Shown here piece after piece: positions 41,760 to 50,033 of a stretch of DNA of 64,000 bases (positions are counted from its first letter, which is position 1; each line of letters starts with the position of its first letter). Origin of the DNA: UBA5066 sp046331465. Its GTDB lineage: Bacteria > Acidobacteriota > Thermoanaerobaculia > UBA5066. Location: assembly GCA_046331465.1 (NCBI GenBank), contig JAXLQV010000001.1:1426001-1490000 (forward strand). Reading direction: 5' to 3'. A program made the position numbers and the translations under genes. Under the pieces are notes generated by a model. The model searched no databases. It was not told the DNA's origin and worked only from the letters and a program-made list of their open reading frames with translations.

Positions 41760-42503
41760 ATGTCGAGCCGCCGAGAGAAGACCGCAGACGAGACGTCCCC
41801 CGCGAACGGGCGGCCCATCATCGAGATGGCCGGGATCCGGAAGGTCTACGACACGGGCAAGGTGAAGGTGGAGGCGCTCAAGGGCGTCGACCTGAAGATC
41901 GGGAAGGGGGAGTTCGTCGCGATCGTCGGCCCCTCGGGCTCCGGCAAGTCGACGCTCATGAACCTCGTCGGCTGCCTCGACACGCCGACGGGGGGCGACT
42001 ACTTCATCGGCGGCGAGAAGGTCGCGGGCCTCACGCGCGACCAGCTCGCGGACGTGAGGAATCGGCGCGTCGGCTTCGTCTTCCAGGCCTTCAACCTCCT
42101 GCCGCAGATCTCGGCGTTCGAGAACGTCGAGATGCCGCTCGTTTTCGGGGGCGTCCCGCCGAGGGTCCGCAGGGCGAAGGTCGCCGAGCTCCTCGGGAAG
42201 GTCGGCCTCGGCGACCGGATGGACCACAAGCCGACGGAGCTCTCGGGCGGACAGATGCAGCGCGTCGCGATCGCGCGCGCCCTCGCGATGGACCCCGACA
42301 TCGTCCTCGCCGACGAGCCGACCGGGAACCTCGACACCACCTCCGGAACCGACATCATGGGTCTCTTCCTCGACCTCTGGCGCCAGGGCTCGACGCTCGT
42401 CGTCATCACGCACGACATGGCGCTCGCCCGCCGCGCGAGCCGCATCGTCGAGATCCGCGACGGGCGGATCGTCAGCGACCGGGAGGCGGAAGAGGCGGCG
42501 TAG
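41760..42503 (+). CDS. MacB/LolD-like ABC transporter ATP-binding protein
   Basis: A 247-residue ATPase of the efflux system. It has Walker A GPSGSGKSTL near residue 60, Q-loop GFVFQAFNLLP, signature LSGGQMQRVAIARAL and Walker B VLADEPTGNLD. The H-loop follows in TLVVITHDMALARRA. It starts 9 nt after permease 2, so it belongs to the same operon. It lacks any fused membrane domain, unlike E. coli MacB. Confidence 0.92.
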   Translation: MSSRREKTADETSPANGRPIIEMAGIRKVYDTGKVKVEALKGVDLKIGKGEFVAIVGPSGSGKSTLMNLVGCLDTPTGGDYFIGGEKVAGLTRDQLADVRNRRVGFVFQAFNLLPQISAFENVEMPLVFGGVPPRVRRAKVAELLGKVGLGDRMDHKPTELSGGQMQRVAIARALAMDPDIVLADEPTGNLDTTSGTDIMGLFLDLWRQGSTLVVITHDMALARRASRIVEIRDGRIVSDREAEEAA

Positions 42504-42558
42504 GGACGGGAGGCCCGGCCGCCGCCGGGCGCGAAGCCCCTTTGCTAGACTGCCGGCA

Positions 42559-43182
42559 ATGTCCAGCGACGACGCGCCGCCCGGGGTCGAGGCGCCCGCG
42601 GACGAACCCGTGGTCCGGGTCCGGCGGATCCACCGGCGGGACCTCAACCGGGTCTGGGAGTTCCTCAAGCGCGTCTTCCGCGACGTGAACCGCGAGACGG
42701 TGGAGTACCAGCGGCCGCGTACGAAGAAGCGCTTCGTGGAGGTCTACGAGGAGGACGGCGTCGAGCAGCTCCTCTTCGAGGTCGAGCGGGAAGGCCGGCA
42801 CGAGATCGCCGCCTACGCCGAGTGCGCCTTCGAGGTCGTCGGGAGCGACAGCTGGGTCAACGAGCGCTTCTTCTCCAGCCGGGAGATGCGCCCGCTCTTC
42901 GTCGAGGAGCTCGCCGTCGACCCGGACCTCCACGGCCAGGGGATCGGGAGCTTCGTCCTCGAGCAGCTCGAGCACCTCGCGAAGGTGCGGGGCTGCACCC
43001 ACCTCGTCCTCGAGGTCGCCGAGAACAACGAGAACGCCCTCCACTTTTACCGCGCGCGGAGCTTCTACAAGCTCGACGCGGCGATCTTCCTCGCCAAGAA
43101 GGTCGTCTCCGAGTCGGAGCTGCTCCCGCCGCGGAGGATCCGCCGGAAGAGCGCGAAGGAAACGGCTCCCGCCGGGAGCTGA
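42559..43182 (+). CDS. GNAT family N-acetyltransferase
   Basis: A 207-residue protein whose central part is a GNAT fold: ELAVDPDLHGQGIGSFVLEQLE (the acetyl-CoA pyrophosphate loop Q/RxxGxG/A) near 118-138, and HLVLEVAENNENALHFYRARSFYKLD. N-terminal about 55 residues are charged and unassigned. The acceptor is unknown. TAGACT ends 7 nt before the ATG, so it has its own near-leaderless promoter after the efflux genes. It is convergent with the nitroreductase gene, sharing a hairpin. Confidence 0.83.
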   Translation: MSSDDAPPGVEAPADEPVVRVRRIHRRDLNRVWEFLKRVFRDVNRETVEYQRPRTKKRFVEVYEEDGVEQLLFEVEREGRHEIAAYAECAFEVVGSDSWVNERFFSSREMRPLFVEELAVDPDLHGQGIGSFVLEQLEHLAKVRGCTHLVLEVAENNENALHFYRARSFYKLDAAIFLAKKVVSESELLPPRRIRRKSAKETAPAGS

Positions 43183-43202
43183 TCCCCGCTCGTCCGATCA
43201 GC
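43178..43202. terminator. Bidirectional hairpin between convergent genes
   Basis: GCTGATC (43178-43184) and GATCAGC (43196-43202) with an 11-nt loop. The arms include the stop codons of both the GNAT and nitroreductase genes. Only a 7-bp stem and no T-run, so moderate at best. Confidence 0.45.
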
Positions 43203-43731
43203 CCGCGGGCGGCCCCGGCCACCGCTCGTGGAGGACGAGGTCGTCCACGGGCTTCCGCTCCTTCGGGGCGGCGGCGTCGGCCGGCCAGCCGAGCGGCGTG
43301 AACGCGACGGGGACGACGCCGTCCGGGAGACCGAGCACCTCGCGCGCCGCCGACGGGTCGAACGCGGCGACCCAGCAGGTGCCGAGGCCGAGGTCGGCGG
43401 CGGCGAGGAGCAGGTGGTCCGTCGCGATCGTCGCGTCGGTCTCGGCGGCGCTCCAGCCGTCGTACCGGCTACGGGCCCAGGCCTCCGCGGGGACGGCGCA
43501 GACGGCGAGGACGTACGGGGCCTCGACGAACCAGGGCTTGGGGTAGACGCGGAGGAGCTCCGCCTCGCGCCCCTTCGTGCGGATCACGACGACGCGGAAC
43601 GGCTGGCGGTTGCACGCCGAAGGGGCGAGCCGCGCGGCCCCGAGGACCTGCCGGAGGAGCTCCTCGGGGACGGGGTCGGGTCGGTAGGCGCGGACGCTGT
43701 AGCGAGCGGCGACGAGATCGCGGAAGTCCAT
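43198..43731 (-). CDS. Nitroreductase family protein
   Basis: A 177-residue FMN-dependent oxidoreductase. It opens with RYSVRAYRPDPVPEELLRQVLGAARLAPSACNRQPFRVVVI, split over residues 10-50, the usual FMN-binding start. Later come ATDHLLLAAADLGLGTCWVAAFD and GVVPVAFTPLGWPAD. Members reduce nitro compounds, quinones or similar with NAD(P)H; the substrate is unknown. TACGAT ends 6 nt before the ATG and there is no Shine-Dalgarno. Confidence 0.88.
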   Translation of the reverse strand: MDFRDLVAARYSVRAYRPDPVPEELLRQVLGAARLAPSACNRQPFRVVVIRTKGREAELLRVYPKPWFVEAPYVLAVCAVPAEAWARSRYDGWSAAETDATIATDHLLLAAADLGLGTCWVAAFDPSAAREVLGLPDGVVPVAFTPLGWPADAAAPKERKPVDDLVLHERWPGPPAG

Positions 43732-43815
43732 CGAGCGATCGTACGCCGAGGGTGGCCCGTCACGGACACGGGGAACGGCCCGAGCCCCGTGCGTCTCCCG
43801 AAACCGCCGGCCGCG

Positions 43816-44151
43816 TCAGACGACGCCGCCGCCGGCCGCGGGAAGGGCCGGGTGGGACGGGGCCGGATTCCCGGTCCCTCGCGGGCAGCGCGTCGCGCCC
43901 GTGACGGCGCCGGTCGCGGGGCAGCGGCTGCCGGGGGAGGGGCGCGCCGGGCAGAAGGTCCCTTCCGGAAGGACGGCGTCGCCCGCCGCTGCGGCGCGGG
44001 CGGCGAGCCAGGGGCAGCGGGTGACAGCCGTGGCCTGCGATGAGCGGGGGCCGGAGGCCGCGCCGGGGACGGGAGCTCCGGTCCGGACCGCGGCCCCCGC
44101 CCCGAGGGCGAGCGGAAGAACGAGCGTGGCGGCGAGGGCGAGACGCTTCAT
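43816..44151 (-). CDS. Small secreted Cys-Pro-rich protein
   Basis: A 111-residue protein with a clear signal peptide (about 1-21, LALGAGAA) and GAGGAGG 7 nt before the ATG. The mature part is low-complexity (Gly, Ala, Pro) and has four Cys-Pro pairs: RCPWLAARAAAAG, FCPAR, RCPATG and RCPRG. The pattern suggests metal or heme binding or disulfides, but I recognise no family. About 80 bp separates it from the nitroreductase start. The coding call rests on the ribosome-binding site and signal. Confidence 0.6.
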   Translation of the reverse strand: MKRLALAATLVLPLALGAGAAVRTGAPVPGAASGPRSSQATAVTRCPWLAARAAAAGDAVLPEGTFCPARPSPGSRCPATGAVTGATRCPRGTGNPAPSHPALPAAGGGVV

Positions 44152-44238
44152 GACGGGCCTCCTCGGCGGGGGCTACGACCGGAGCGCCGCGAAGGATGGT
44201 TTCCCGCGCGTCCCTCGGGATCCCGGGGGGCGACGCGC

Positions 44239-45762
44239 TCATCCCCCCGGCGGGAGGAAGAGCTCCCGCGTCACGCCGACGTCCCCGGCGAACGCCGCGT
44301 CGTGCGTCACGAGGAGGAGCGCCCCGCGCCACGCCCGGAGCGCCGCGGCGACCGCATCCAGGCCGGGAAGGTCGAGGTGGTTCGAAGGCTCGTCGAGGAG
44401 GAGGAGCTCCGGCTCCTCTTCCGCCGCGAGGAGCGCGGCGAGACCGGCGCGGATCCGCTCGCCGCCGGAGAGGGTCGCGACGGGCTTCTCGCCGCCCTCC
44501 TGCTCGAAGCCGAATCTCCCGAGGATGAGGCGCCGCTCGTGCTCGGCGCGGGCCGGGGCGAGGCGGCGGAGGGCCGAGGCGAGGGTTCCGCCGGAACCGA
44601 GGAGGGCGGCGTCCTGGTCGAGGCGAGCCACGCGGCGCGCCCCGACGAGGAGCGTGCCGGCGTCGGGGGCTCGCCCCGCGAGGAGGGAGAGGAGCGTCGA
44701 CTTCCCCGAGCCGTTCGGCCCGCGGAGACGGATCCGCTCGGGGCCGACGACGGTGAACGAGAGGGGAGAGGGCCAGAGCCAGCGGCCCGGGAGGAGGACG
44801 TTGATCCCTTCCGCCTCGACGATCCGCTTCCGGGCCGGCACGGACGACGCATCGAGGTCGACGGAGATCCGCGCCTCCTCCGGCGCGGCGGCACGGGCCC
44901 GGGCGAGCGCCGCGGAGGCGGCGGCGACGCGCTCCTCGTGGACTCCCTTCCGCCTCCCGGCCGAGACCTCGGCGGCGCGCTTCATGGCGCCGCGCGCCAT
45001 CTTCGGGACCCCCTCGCGGAGCGCGGCCCGCCGGCCGGAGGCGCTGCGCCGCGCCTGCCTCTCGGCGGACTCCCGCTCCGCCCTCCGCGCCGCGTCGAGC
45101 GCCTGCTCCGCCGAGCGGACGGCCTGACCGGCCGCGGCGCGCTCGACCGCCCGGGCCTCGAGGTAGCCGTCGAACCCGCCGCCGTAGAGGCGGAGCCGGC
45201 CCCGGTCGAGGGCCGCGATCCGCCCGGCGCGGGCGAGGAGCGCGCGGTCATGCGTCGCGACGAGGACGGCGCCGCGGAAGGAGGAGACGAGCTCGTGGAC
45301 GGCGCGGCGCGCCTCCTCGTCGAGGTGGTTCGTCGGCTCGTCGAGGAGAAGCGCGTCGGGTTCGGCGAGGAGGAGGCGGGCGAGGCGGAGTCGCGTCGCC
45401 TCGCCGCCGGAGAGCGTCGAGGCAGGTCTCGAGGGGTCGAGCCCTTCGATGCCGACCCGAGCAAGGGCCTTCTCGACGCGCCACGCCGCGGCCGTGTCGG
45501 CCCCGAGGAGCGCTCCGGCCGTCTCGCCGCCGCGCGGCGCCGCCCCCTGGGGGAGGAACGCGACCGTCCCGCGACGGAGGACGCGGCCGCGCGCGGGTCG
45601 CCGAAGGCCCGCGAGGAGCTCGAGGAGCGTGCTCTTGCCGGAGCCGTTCGGGCCGACGAGGCCCGTGACGCCCGGCGCGAGGGAGAGGTCGATCGATTCG
45701 AGGAGGAGCGTGCCGTCCGGGAGGACGACGGCAGCGCCTTCGGCGGAGAGGGTGAACGTCAT
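44239..45762 (-). CDS. ABC-F family ATP-binding protein
   Basis: A 507-residue protein with two ATPase domains and no membrane segments: Walker A GPNGSGKSTLLELLAG near residue 39 and GPNGSGKSTLLSLLAG near 345. It also has signatures LSGGEATRLRLARLL and LSGGERIRAGLAALL, and Walker B LLLDEPTNHLD and LLLDEPSNHLD. The linker (about 205-305) is Arg/Ala/Glu-rich, as in ABC-F ribosome-associated proteins such as antibiotic-resistance or translational regulators. An EttA-type arm is not apparent. Family role in translation or target protection is known; its role here is inferred. Confidence 0.9.
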   Translation of the reverse strand: MTFTLSAEGAAVVLPDGTLLLESIDLSLAPGVTGLVGPNGSGKSTLLELLAGLRRPARGRVLRRGTVAFLPQGAAPRGGETAGALLGADTAAAWRVEKALARVGIEGLDPSRPASTLSGGEATRLRLARLLLAEPDALLLDEPTNHLDEEARRAVHELVSSFRGAVLVATHDRALLARAGRIAALDRGRLRLYGGGFDGYLEARAVERAAAGQAVRSAEQALDAARRAERESAERQARRSASGRRAALREGVPKMARGAMKRAAEVSAGRRKGVHEERVAAASAALARARAAAPEEARISVDLDASSVPARKRIVEAEGINVLLPGRWLWPSPLSFTVVGPERIRLRGPNGSGKSTLLSLLAGRAPDAGTLLVGARRVARLDQDAALLGSGGTLASALRRLAPARAEHERRLILGRFGFEQEGGEKPVATLSGGERIRAGLAALLAAEEEPELLLLDEPSNHLDLPGLDAVAAALRAWRGALLLVTHDAAFAGDVGVTRELFLPPGG

Positions 45763-45813
45763 GAAGACCTCGCTCGGGTTCCGGGAGCGGCGGACCGCTC
45801 GACCGGCGCGTGC

Positions 45814-45990
45814 TCAGGGGAGGAGGGTCTTCAGCGTCTCATCGAAGCCCGCGGGGCGGGCGGGCGGAGGATACGCCAGCGGGGAGGGCGACGGGAAGGC
45901 GTCGCCACGCAGCGTCTCAGGCCCCGGGCCCGCGACGTGCGCGCGGAGCCGTTCGCGTGCCGCGGTGGGATGATCGAAGCCTCGTGTCGG
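45814..45990 (-). pseudogene. Possible C-terminal remnant of a lost gene
   Basis: In the 221-bp gap between the ABC-F and PEP-utilising genes, one minus frame stays open for 58 codons with high third-position GC. It ends in a natural-looking tail (PAGFDETLKTLLP then TGA) and includes HPTAARERLRAHVAG. It has no ATG, and TGA closes it upstream at 45993. No family is recognised. It may be chance in GC-rich DNA. Confidence 0.3.
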
Positions 45991-48512
45991 TCAGGATCGC
46001 CGGCCTCGGGGAGCTCGGGCCCGGAACGTCGTCCCGCTTCGGCGGGAAAGCCGAGGGCCTGCGACGTCTCCTCGCCGCGGGGGCCCGGGTCCCCGACGGC
46101 TTCGCCGTCGAGGCGACGCGGGAGGAGCCCGGCGACGGGGAGACCGCCATCCGCGAGGAATTCCGTGCGCGCGTCGCGGGCCTCCTCGCGCGCGGGCCGG
46201 TCGCCGTCCGCTCCTCGGCCGTCGGGGAGGACGCCGCATCGCGGTCGTTCGCCGGCCTCTTCGAGACCGTGCTCGACGTGGGTTCCGTCGAGGCCGCCGT
46301 CGAGGCCGTCCGCCGCGTCGTCGCGTCGGCCTCCTCGCCCCGCGTCGCCGCCTACGCGGGCGGAGCGCCTCCGCCGATGGGCCTCGTGGTCCAGTCGCTC
46401 GTCGCGGCGCGCGCCGCCGGCGTCTGCTTCACGAGGGACCCGGCGGGTCGCGACCGGGCCGTCGTCGTCGAGGCGGTCGCCGGCTCGGGCGAGGCGCTCG
46501 TCTCGGGCCGGAGGGAGCCGGCGCGCTTTCGCGTCTACCGTTCGGGCCTCGGCCGCCTCGAGACGCACGTCGAGGGATCGCCCGGCGCCCTTTCCGTCAA
46601 CGAGGCAGAGACGGTCGCGCGCGAGGCGACCGGGCTCGAGGCTTTCCTCGGAGAGCCCCTCGACCTCGAGTGGGCGCTCGACGCGGAAGGGCTCCTCTGG
46701 TGGCTCCAGGCGCGGCCGATCACGGTCCTCCGCGAGCCGCCGTCGTACGTGGTCGAGCGCTCGTACCCGGACGCCGACGACGGGCCGGCAACCGTCTGGT
46801 CGACCCTGAACGTCCGCGAGACGCTTCCCGAGCCTCTCTACCCGCTCACCTGGAGCCACTGGCGCGACGAGCTCCTGCCGGTCGTGACCCACCAAGTCTT
46901 CGGCGTCCCGCAGGGTGCCATGCAGCGTGCCCTCGCCGGGCTCGACCTCGTGAACGGCCGGATCGCCTTCAATCTGAACGCGTTTCGCGCCGTCCCGGTC
47001 CTCGGAGCGCTGATGGTGCCGACGATCTCGCTCATCGACCACACGGCGGGTGAGATCGTCCGGAGCCTCGAGGCGGCCGGAATCCTCACGCCGCGGCGTC
47101 TCCCGGGATCCCGTTTCCTGCTCGCCCTCCGGGGCGCCGTCGCGGGAATCCGCTCGACGGCGCGCTTCTGCCACGGACTCTTTCCGCGTCGCGCGCTCCG
47201 GGTCCTCGCGGAGGACTCCGCAGCGATTGCGGCCCGCCCCGACGTGGCGTCGCTTTCCGACTGGGCGCTCGAGGGCGAGCTCGGCCTCTTCACGAGCCCC
47301 GTGTGCTTCCGTCTCCTGACCGGCCTTCAGATGGAAGCGGTCGCGATGATCGTGTACGGCCTCGCGCGGCACGCCTTCCGGCACGACGCGTGCGCCGCCG
47401 CGCTCCTCGGGAGCGGCATCCCGGCGGGGCCGACGACGGAGATCTCCCTCGGGATCGACGCCCTCGTCGCGACGGCGCGGCCGCTCGCGCATCTCTTCGC
47501 CCGGACCGCGGACCCGCGCGAGCTCCTCGCGCGTCTCCGCGCGGAGCCCGCCGCGGCGGGGTGGTGCCGGGAGCTCGACGCCTTCCTCGTGCGCTTCGGC
47601 CACCGCGGCCCCTCCGAGTTCGACCTCGCTGCGACGCGCTGGGGAGAGGACCCGTCGATGATCGTCTCGCTCGTCCGAGAGTCGCTGGCGGGGCCGCCCC
47701 GCGAGGGGGTCCGCGAGCGGATGGCGCGGCTCGCCGGGGAGCGTGCGCGCGTTCTCGGAGACTCCATCGCGGCGAGCCCGCTCTGGAAGCGCCCCCTCCT
47801 TTCGCTCCTCGCCCGCGCCGTGCCGCACTACATGCCTCTCCGCGAGGCGCCGAAGCACTACGGCGTCGTCGTGATCCAGCGGATCCGGCAGGCGGCCTTC
47901 GAGCTCGGTCGAAGGCTGGCCGCGCGCGAGGTCCTCTCCCGCGCGGAGGATGTCTTCCTCCTCGACGTCCGCGAGCTCCGGGCGCTCGCGTCGGGCGCCA
48001 CTCCGCCCGACGGCCTGCGCGCGGCGCTCGCAGAGAGGGAAGAGCGCCTGGCCCGCTTCCGCGCAGAGCCCCCGCCCGACTTCCTCCGCTCCGACGGCGT
48101 CCCCGTCCGCGAGGAGGAGGCGCCCGAGTCCGGCGGAGACGGCCTCGTCCGCGGCGCCGCGGTCTCTCCCGGTGTCGCGAGCGGGCCGGTCCGGCGGCTC
48201 GCGACCCCCGATCCTTCGGCGATGAAGGACGGCGACGTCCTCGTCCTCGTCTTTGCCGACCCCGGTTGGACGCCGCTCTTCCCGAGGGCTGCGGCCGTCG
48301 TGATGGAGGTCGGCGGCCTGATGTGCCACGCGGCCGTGGTCGCGCGCGAGCTGGGAGTGCCCGCGGTCTTCGGGGTCCGGAACGCGACGCGCGTCTTCGC
48401 GGAAGGGGAGCGGGTCGTCGTGGACGGCGGCGCGGGGACCGTCTCGAGAGAGCTTCCCGGGGACCGCGCGGAGGGCTGCCCCCCGGAAGTCGGGGTCACT
48501 TCATCCGCGTGA
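45984..48512 (+). CDS. PEP-utilising phosphotransferase, rifampicin phosphotransferase-like
   Basis: An 842-residue multidomain enzyme. An ATP-grasp/PPDK N-terminal region (about 1-300) has GGKAEGLRRLLAAGARVPDGFA, VAVRSSAVGEDA and LEWALDAEGLLWWLQARPI. A middle region (about 315-760) is variable. A C-terminal swivelling domain carries the phospho-acceptor His782 in GGLMCHAAVVARELGVPAVFGV. The order ATP-domain, substrate region, His-domain is that of rifampicin phosphotransferase (Rph) and phosphoenolpyruvate synthase-like enzymes; a PEP-synthase-type C-terminal barrel is absent. The substrate could be a rifamycin-like compound or another metabolite. GATGAT ends 9 nt before the GTG start. Confidence 0.8.
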   Translation: MSVRIAGLGELGPGTSSRFGGKAEGLRRLLAAGARVPDGFAVEATREEPGDGETAIREEFRARVAGLLARGPVAVRSSAVGEDAASRSFAGLFETVLDVGSVEAAVEAVRRVVASASSPRVAAYAGGAPPPMGLVVQSLVAARAAGVCFTRDPAGRDRAVVVEAVAGSGEALVSGRREPARFRVYRSGLGRLETHVEGSPGALSVNEAETVAREATGLEAFLGEPLDLEWALDAEGLLWWLQARPITVLREPPSYVVERSYPDADDGPATVWSTLNVRETLPEPLYPLTWSHWRDELLPVVTHQVFGVPQGAMQRALAGLDLVNGRIAFNLNAFRAVPVLGALMVPTISLIDHTAGEIVRSLEAAGILTPRRLPGSRFLLALRGAVAGIRSTARFCHGLFPRRALRVLAEDSAAIAARPDVASLSDWALEGELGLFTSPVCFRLLTGLQMEAVAMIVYGLARHAFRHDACAAALLGSGIPAGPTTEISLGIDALVATARPLAHLFARTADPRELLARLRAEPAAAGWCRELDAFLVRFGHRGPSEFDLAATRWGEDPSMIVSLVRESLAGPPREGVRERMARLAGERARVLGDSIAASPLWKRPLLSLLARAVPHYMPLREAPKHYGVVVIQRIRQAAFELGRRLAAREVLSRAEDVFLLDVRELRALASGATPPDGLRAALAEREERLARFRAEPPPDFLRSDGVPVREEEAPESGGDGLVRGAAVSPGVASGPVRRLATPDPSAMKDGDVLVLVFADPGWTPLFPRAAAVVMEVGGLMCHAAVVARELGVPAVFGVRNATRVFAEGERVVVDGGAGTVSRELPGDRAEGCPPEVGVTSSA

Positions 48513-49008
48513 CGGTGACCTCCAGCTGCAGCCGCTTCTTCCCGTCGAAGTCGTCGACGGTGCTGAGGATCGCGGGCCTGCCGGGCGCGGGGCGCGTCGA
48601 GAGCGTCTGGCTGACGGTCCGTAGCGTCGGGTTCCCCTTCGCCTCGGCCGCCGGTTCGGGCAGGGCGAAGCTCGAGAGCTCGATCTCGGTGTCGAGGACG
48701 AGGTCCCCGTCGCGCTCCGTCACGCGGCCGTTGATCTTCAGGCCGACGTCCATGTACTGGACCCCCTTGTCGACGGCGACGGGGACGCGGGTGCCGTTCC
48801 GGAGCTGCCCCTGGCTCCCCTCGTTCACGGTCATGGAGTAGGTCCGCTCGTTCGTCCGCTTTCCCGCCTCGAGGTCGAAGAGGACGTAGTCGAGCCGGAA
48901 GGTGGAGCGGGCGCGCTCGGAGCGCGACGGCTCCTCGGCGCGGACGGGGGCGGGCAGAAAGAGGCCGCAGAGCGGCAGGGCGACGAGGAAGGGGAGGACT
49001 CGCTTCAC
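48496..49008 (-). CDS. Hypothetical secreted protein
   Basis: A 170-residue protein with a signal peptide (about 1-24, LPAPVRAEE). The mature domain looks all-beta (FRLDYVLFDLEAGKRTNERTYSMTVNEG, GLKINGRVTERDGDLVLDTEIELSSF). It is not assigned to a family. AAAGGAG lies about 6 nt before the GTG start. Its 3' end overlaps the 3' end of the PEP-utilising gene by 17 bp in convergent orientation, so no terminator hairpin can separate them. Confidence 0.72.
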   Translation of the reverse strand: MKRVLPFLVALPLCGLFLPAPVRAEEPSRSERARSTFRLDYVLFDLEAGKRTNERTYSMTVNEGSQGQLRNGTRVPVAVDKGVQYMDVGLKINGRVTERDGDLVLDTEIELSSFALPEPAAEAKGNPTLRTVSQTLSTRPAPGRPAILSTVDDFDGKKRLQLEVTVTRMK

Positions 49009-49140
49009 GTGGGCTCCTTTCGCGAGGCCGGCGGTCTGCGGACCGATCGAGTGCGCCTGGCTCTCACGGGAGGAGATACGGAGGTGGAAGGCGCGCCGTT
49101 TGGGCGATCGCCGCGGCCCTCCTCCGGGCGACAATCCGGC

Positions 49141-50010
49141 ATGACGAGCGAGAACCGGATCCTCGGAACCGTCCTGAGCCCCCGCGGCGTCGAGCGCCTC
49201 GTCTCCGGCACGGCGACCTCCGACGGCGCCGGCGTGAAGCTGACGCGCGTCCTCCACGGGGCGCTCCAGAAGCGCCTCGACCCGTTCCTGATGCTCGACG
49301 CCTTCGGGAGCGACGACCCGGACGACTACATCGCCGGCTTCCCGGACCACCCGCACCGCGGCTTCGAGACGGTCACCTACATGATCTCGGGGCGGATGAA
49401 GCACCGCGACAGCGCGGGGCACGAGGGGCTCCTCGAGAGCGGCGGCGTCCAGTGGATGACGGCCGGGCGCGGCGTCATCCACTCGGAGATCCCGCAGCAG
49501 GAGCACGGGGTGATGGAGGGGTTCCAGCTCTGGCTGAACCTCCCGGGCCGCGACAAGATGCAGGCCCCCTGGTACCGCGACTTCACCGCCGCCGAGCTGC
49601 CGCGCTTCGCCGCCGACGGCGTGACGGCCGTCGTCATCGCGGGGGAGAGCCACGGCGTCGCGGGCGCGGTGACGCGCGAGGCGACCGCGCCTCTCTACCT
49701 CGACCTCCACCTCGACGCCGGCGCCCGCTTCGCGCAGGCGCTCCCGCCGGGGCACAACGCGTTCGTTTACGCCTACCGCGGCGAGGTGACGGTCGCCGGC
49801 CGCGACGTGCCGGCTGGGCGGATGGCGATCCTCGCGAACGACCCGGAGGCCGACGGGGTCGTGATCGAGGCGAGGGAGGCGGCGAAGGTGCTCCTCGTCG
49901 CGGGCCGCCCGCTCGGCGAGCCGATCGCGCAGTACGGGCCGTTCGTGATGAACACGGAAGAGGAGATCTACCAGGCGGTGAGCGATTACCGCGACGGCCG
50001 CCTGGCCTGA
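49141..50010 (+). CDS. Pirin family protein (cupin)
   Basis: A 289-residue bicupin. The N-terminal cupin carries the pirin metal-binding pattern PDHPHRGFETVTYMISG (His-x-His plus Glu) and the block GGVQWMTAGRGVIHSEIP. The C-terminal cupin is LLVAGRPLGEPIAQYGPFVMNTEEEI. Pirins are Fe-binding redox proteins, some with quercetinase activity; the role here is open. GACAAT ends 5 nt before the ATG. A GTG reading 44 codons upstream has no motif support. Followed 23 bp on by an M20 hydrolase on the same strand. Confidence 0.9.
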   Translation: MTSENRILGTVLSPRGVERLVSGTATSDGAGVKLTRVLHGALQKRLDPFLMLDAFGSDDPDDYIAGFPDHPHRGFETVTYMISGRMKHRDSAGHEGLLESGGVQWMTAGRGVIHSEIPQQEHGVMEGFQLWLNLPGRDKMQAPWYRDFTAAELPRFAADGVTAVVIAGESHGVAGAVTREATAPLYLDLHLDAGARFAQALPPGHNAFVYAYRGEVTVAGRDVPAGRMAILANDPEADGVVIEAREAAKVLLVAGRPLGEPIAQYGPFVMNTEEEIYQAVSDYRDGRLA

Positions 50011-50033
50011 AGAGGAAGGGCGGCGCGGCGGAG

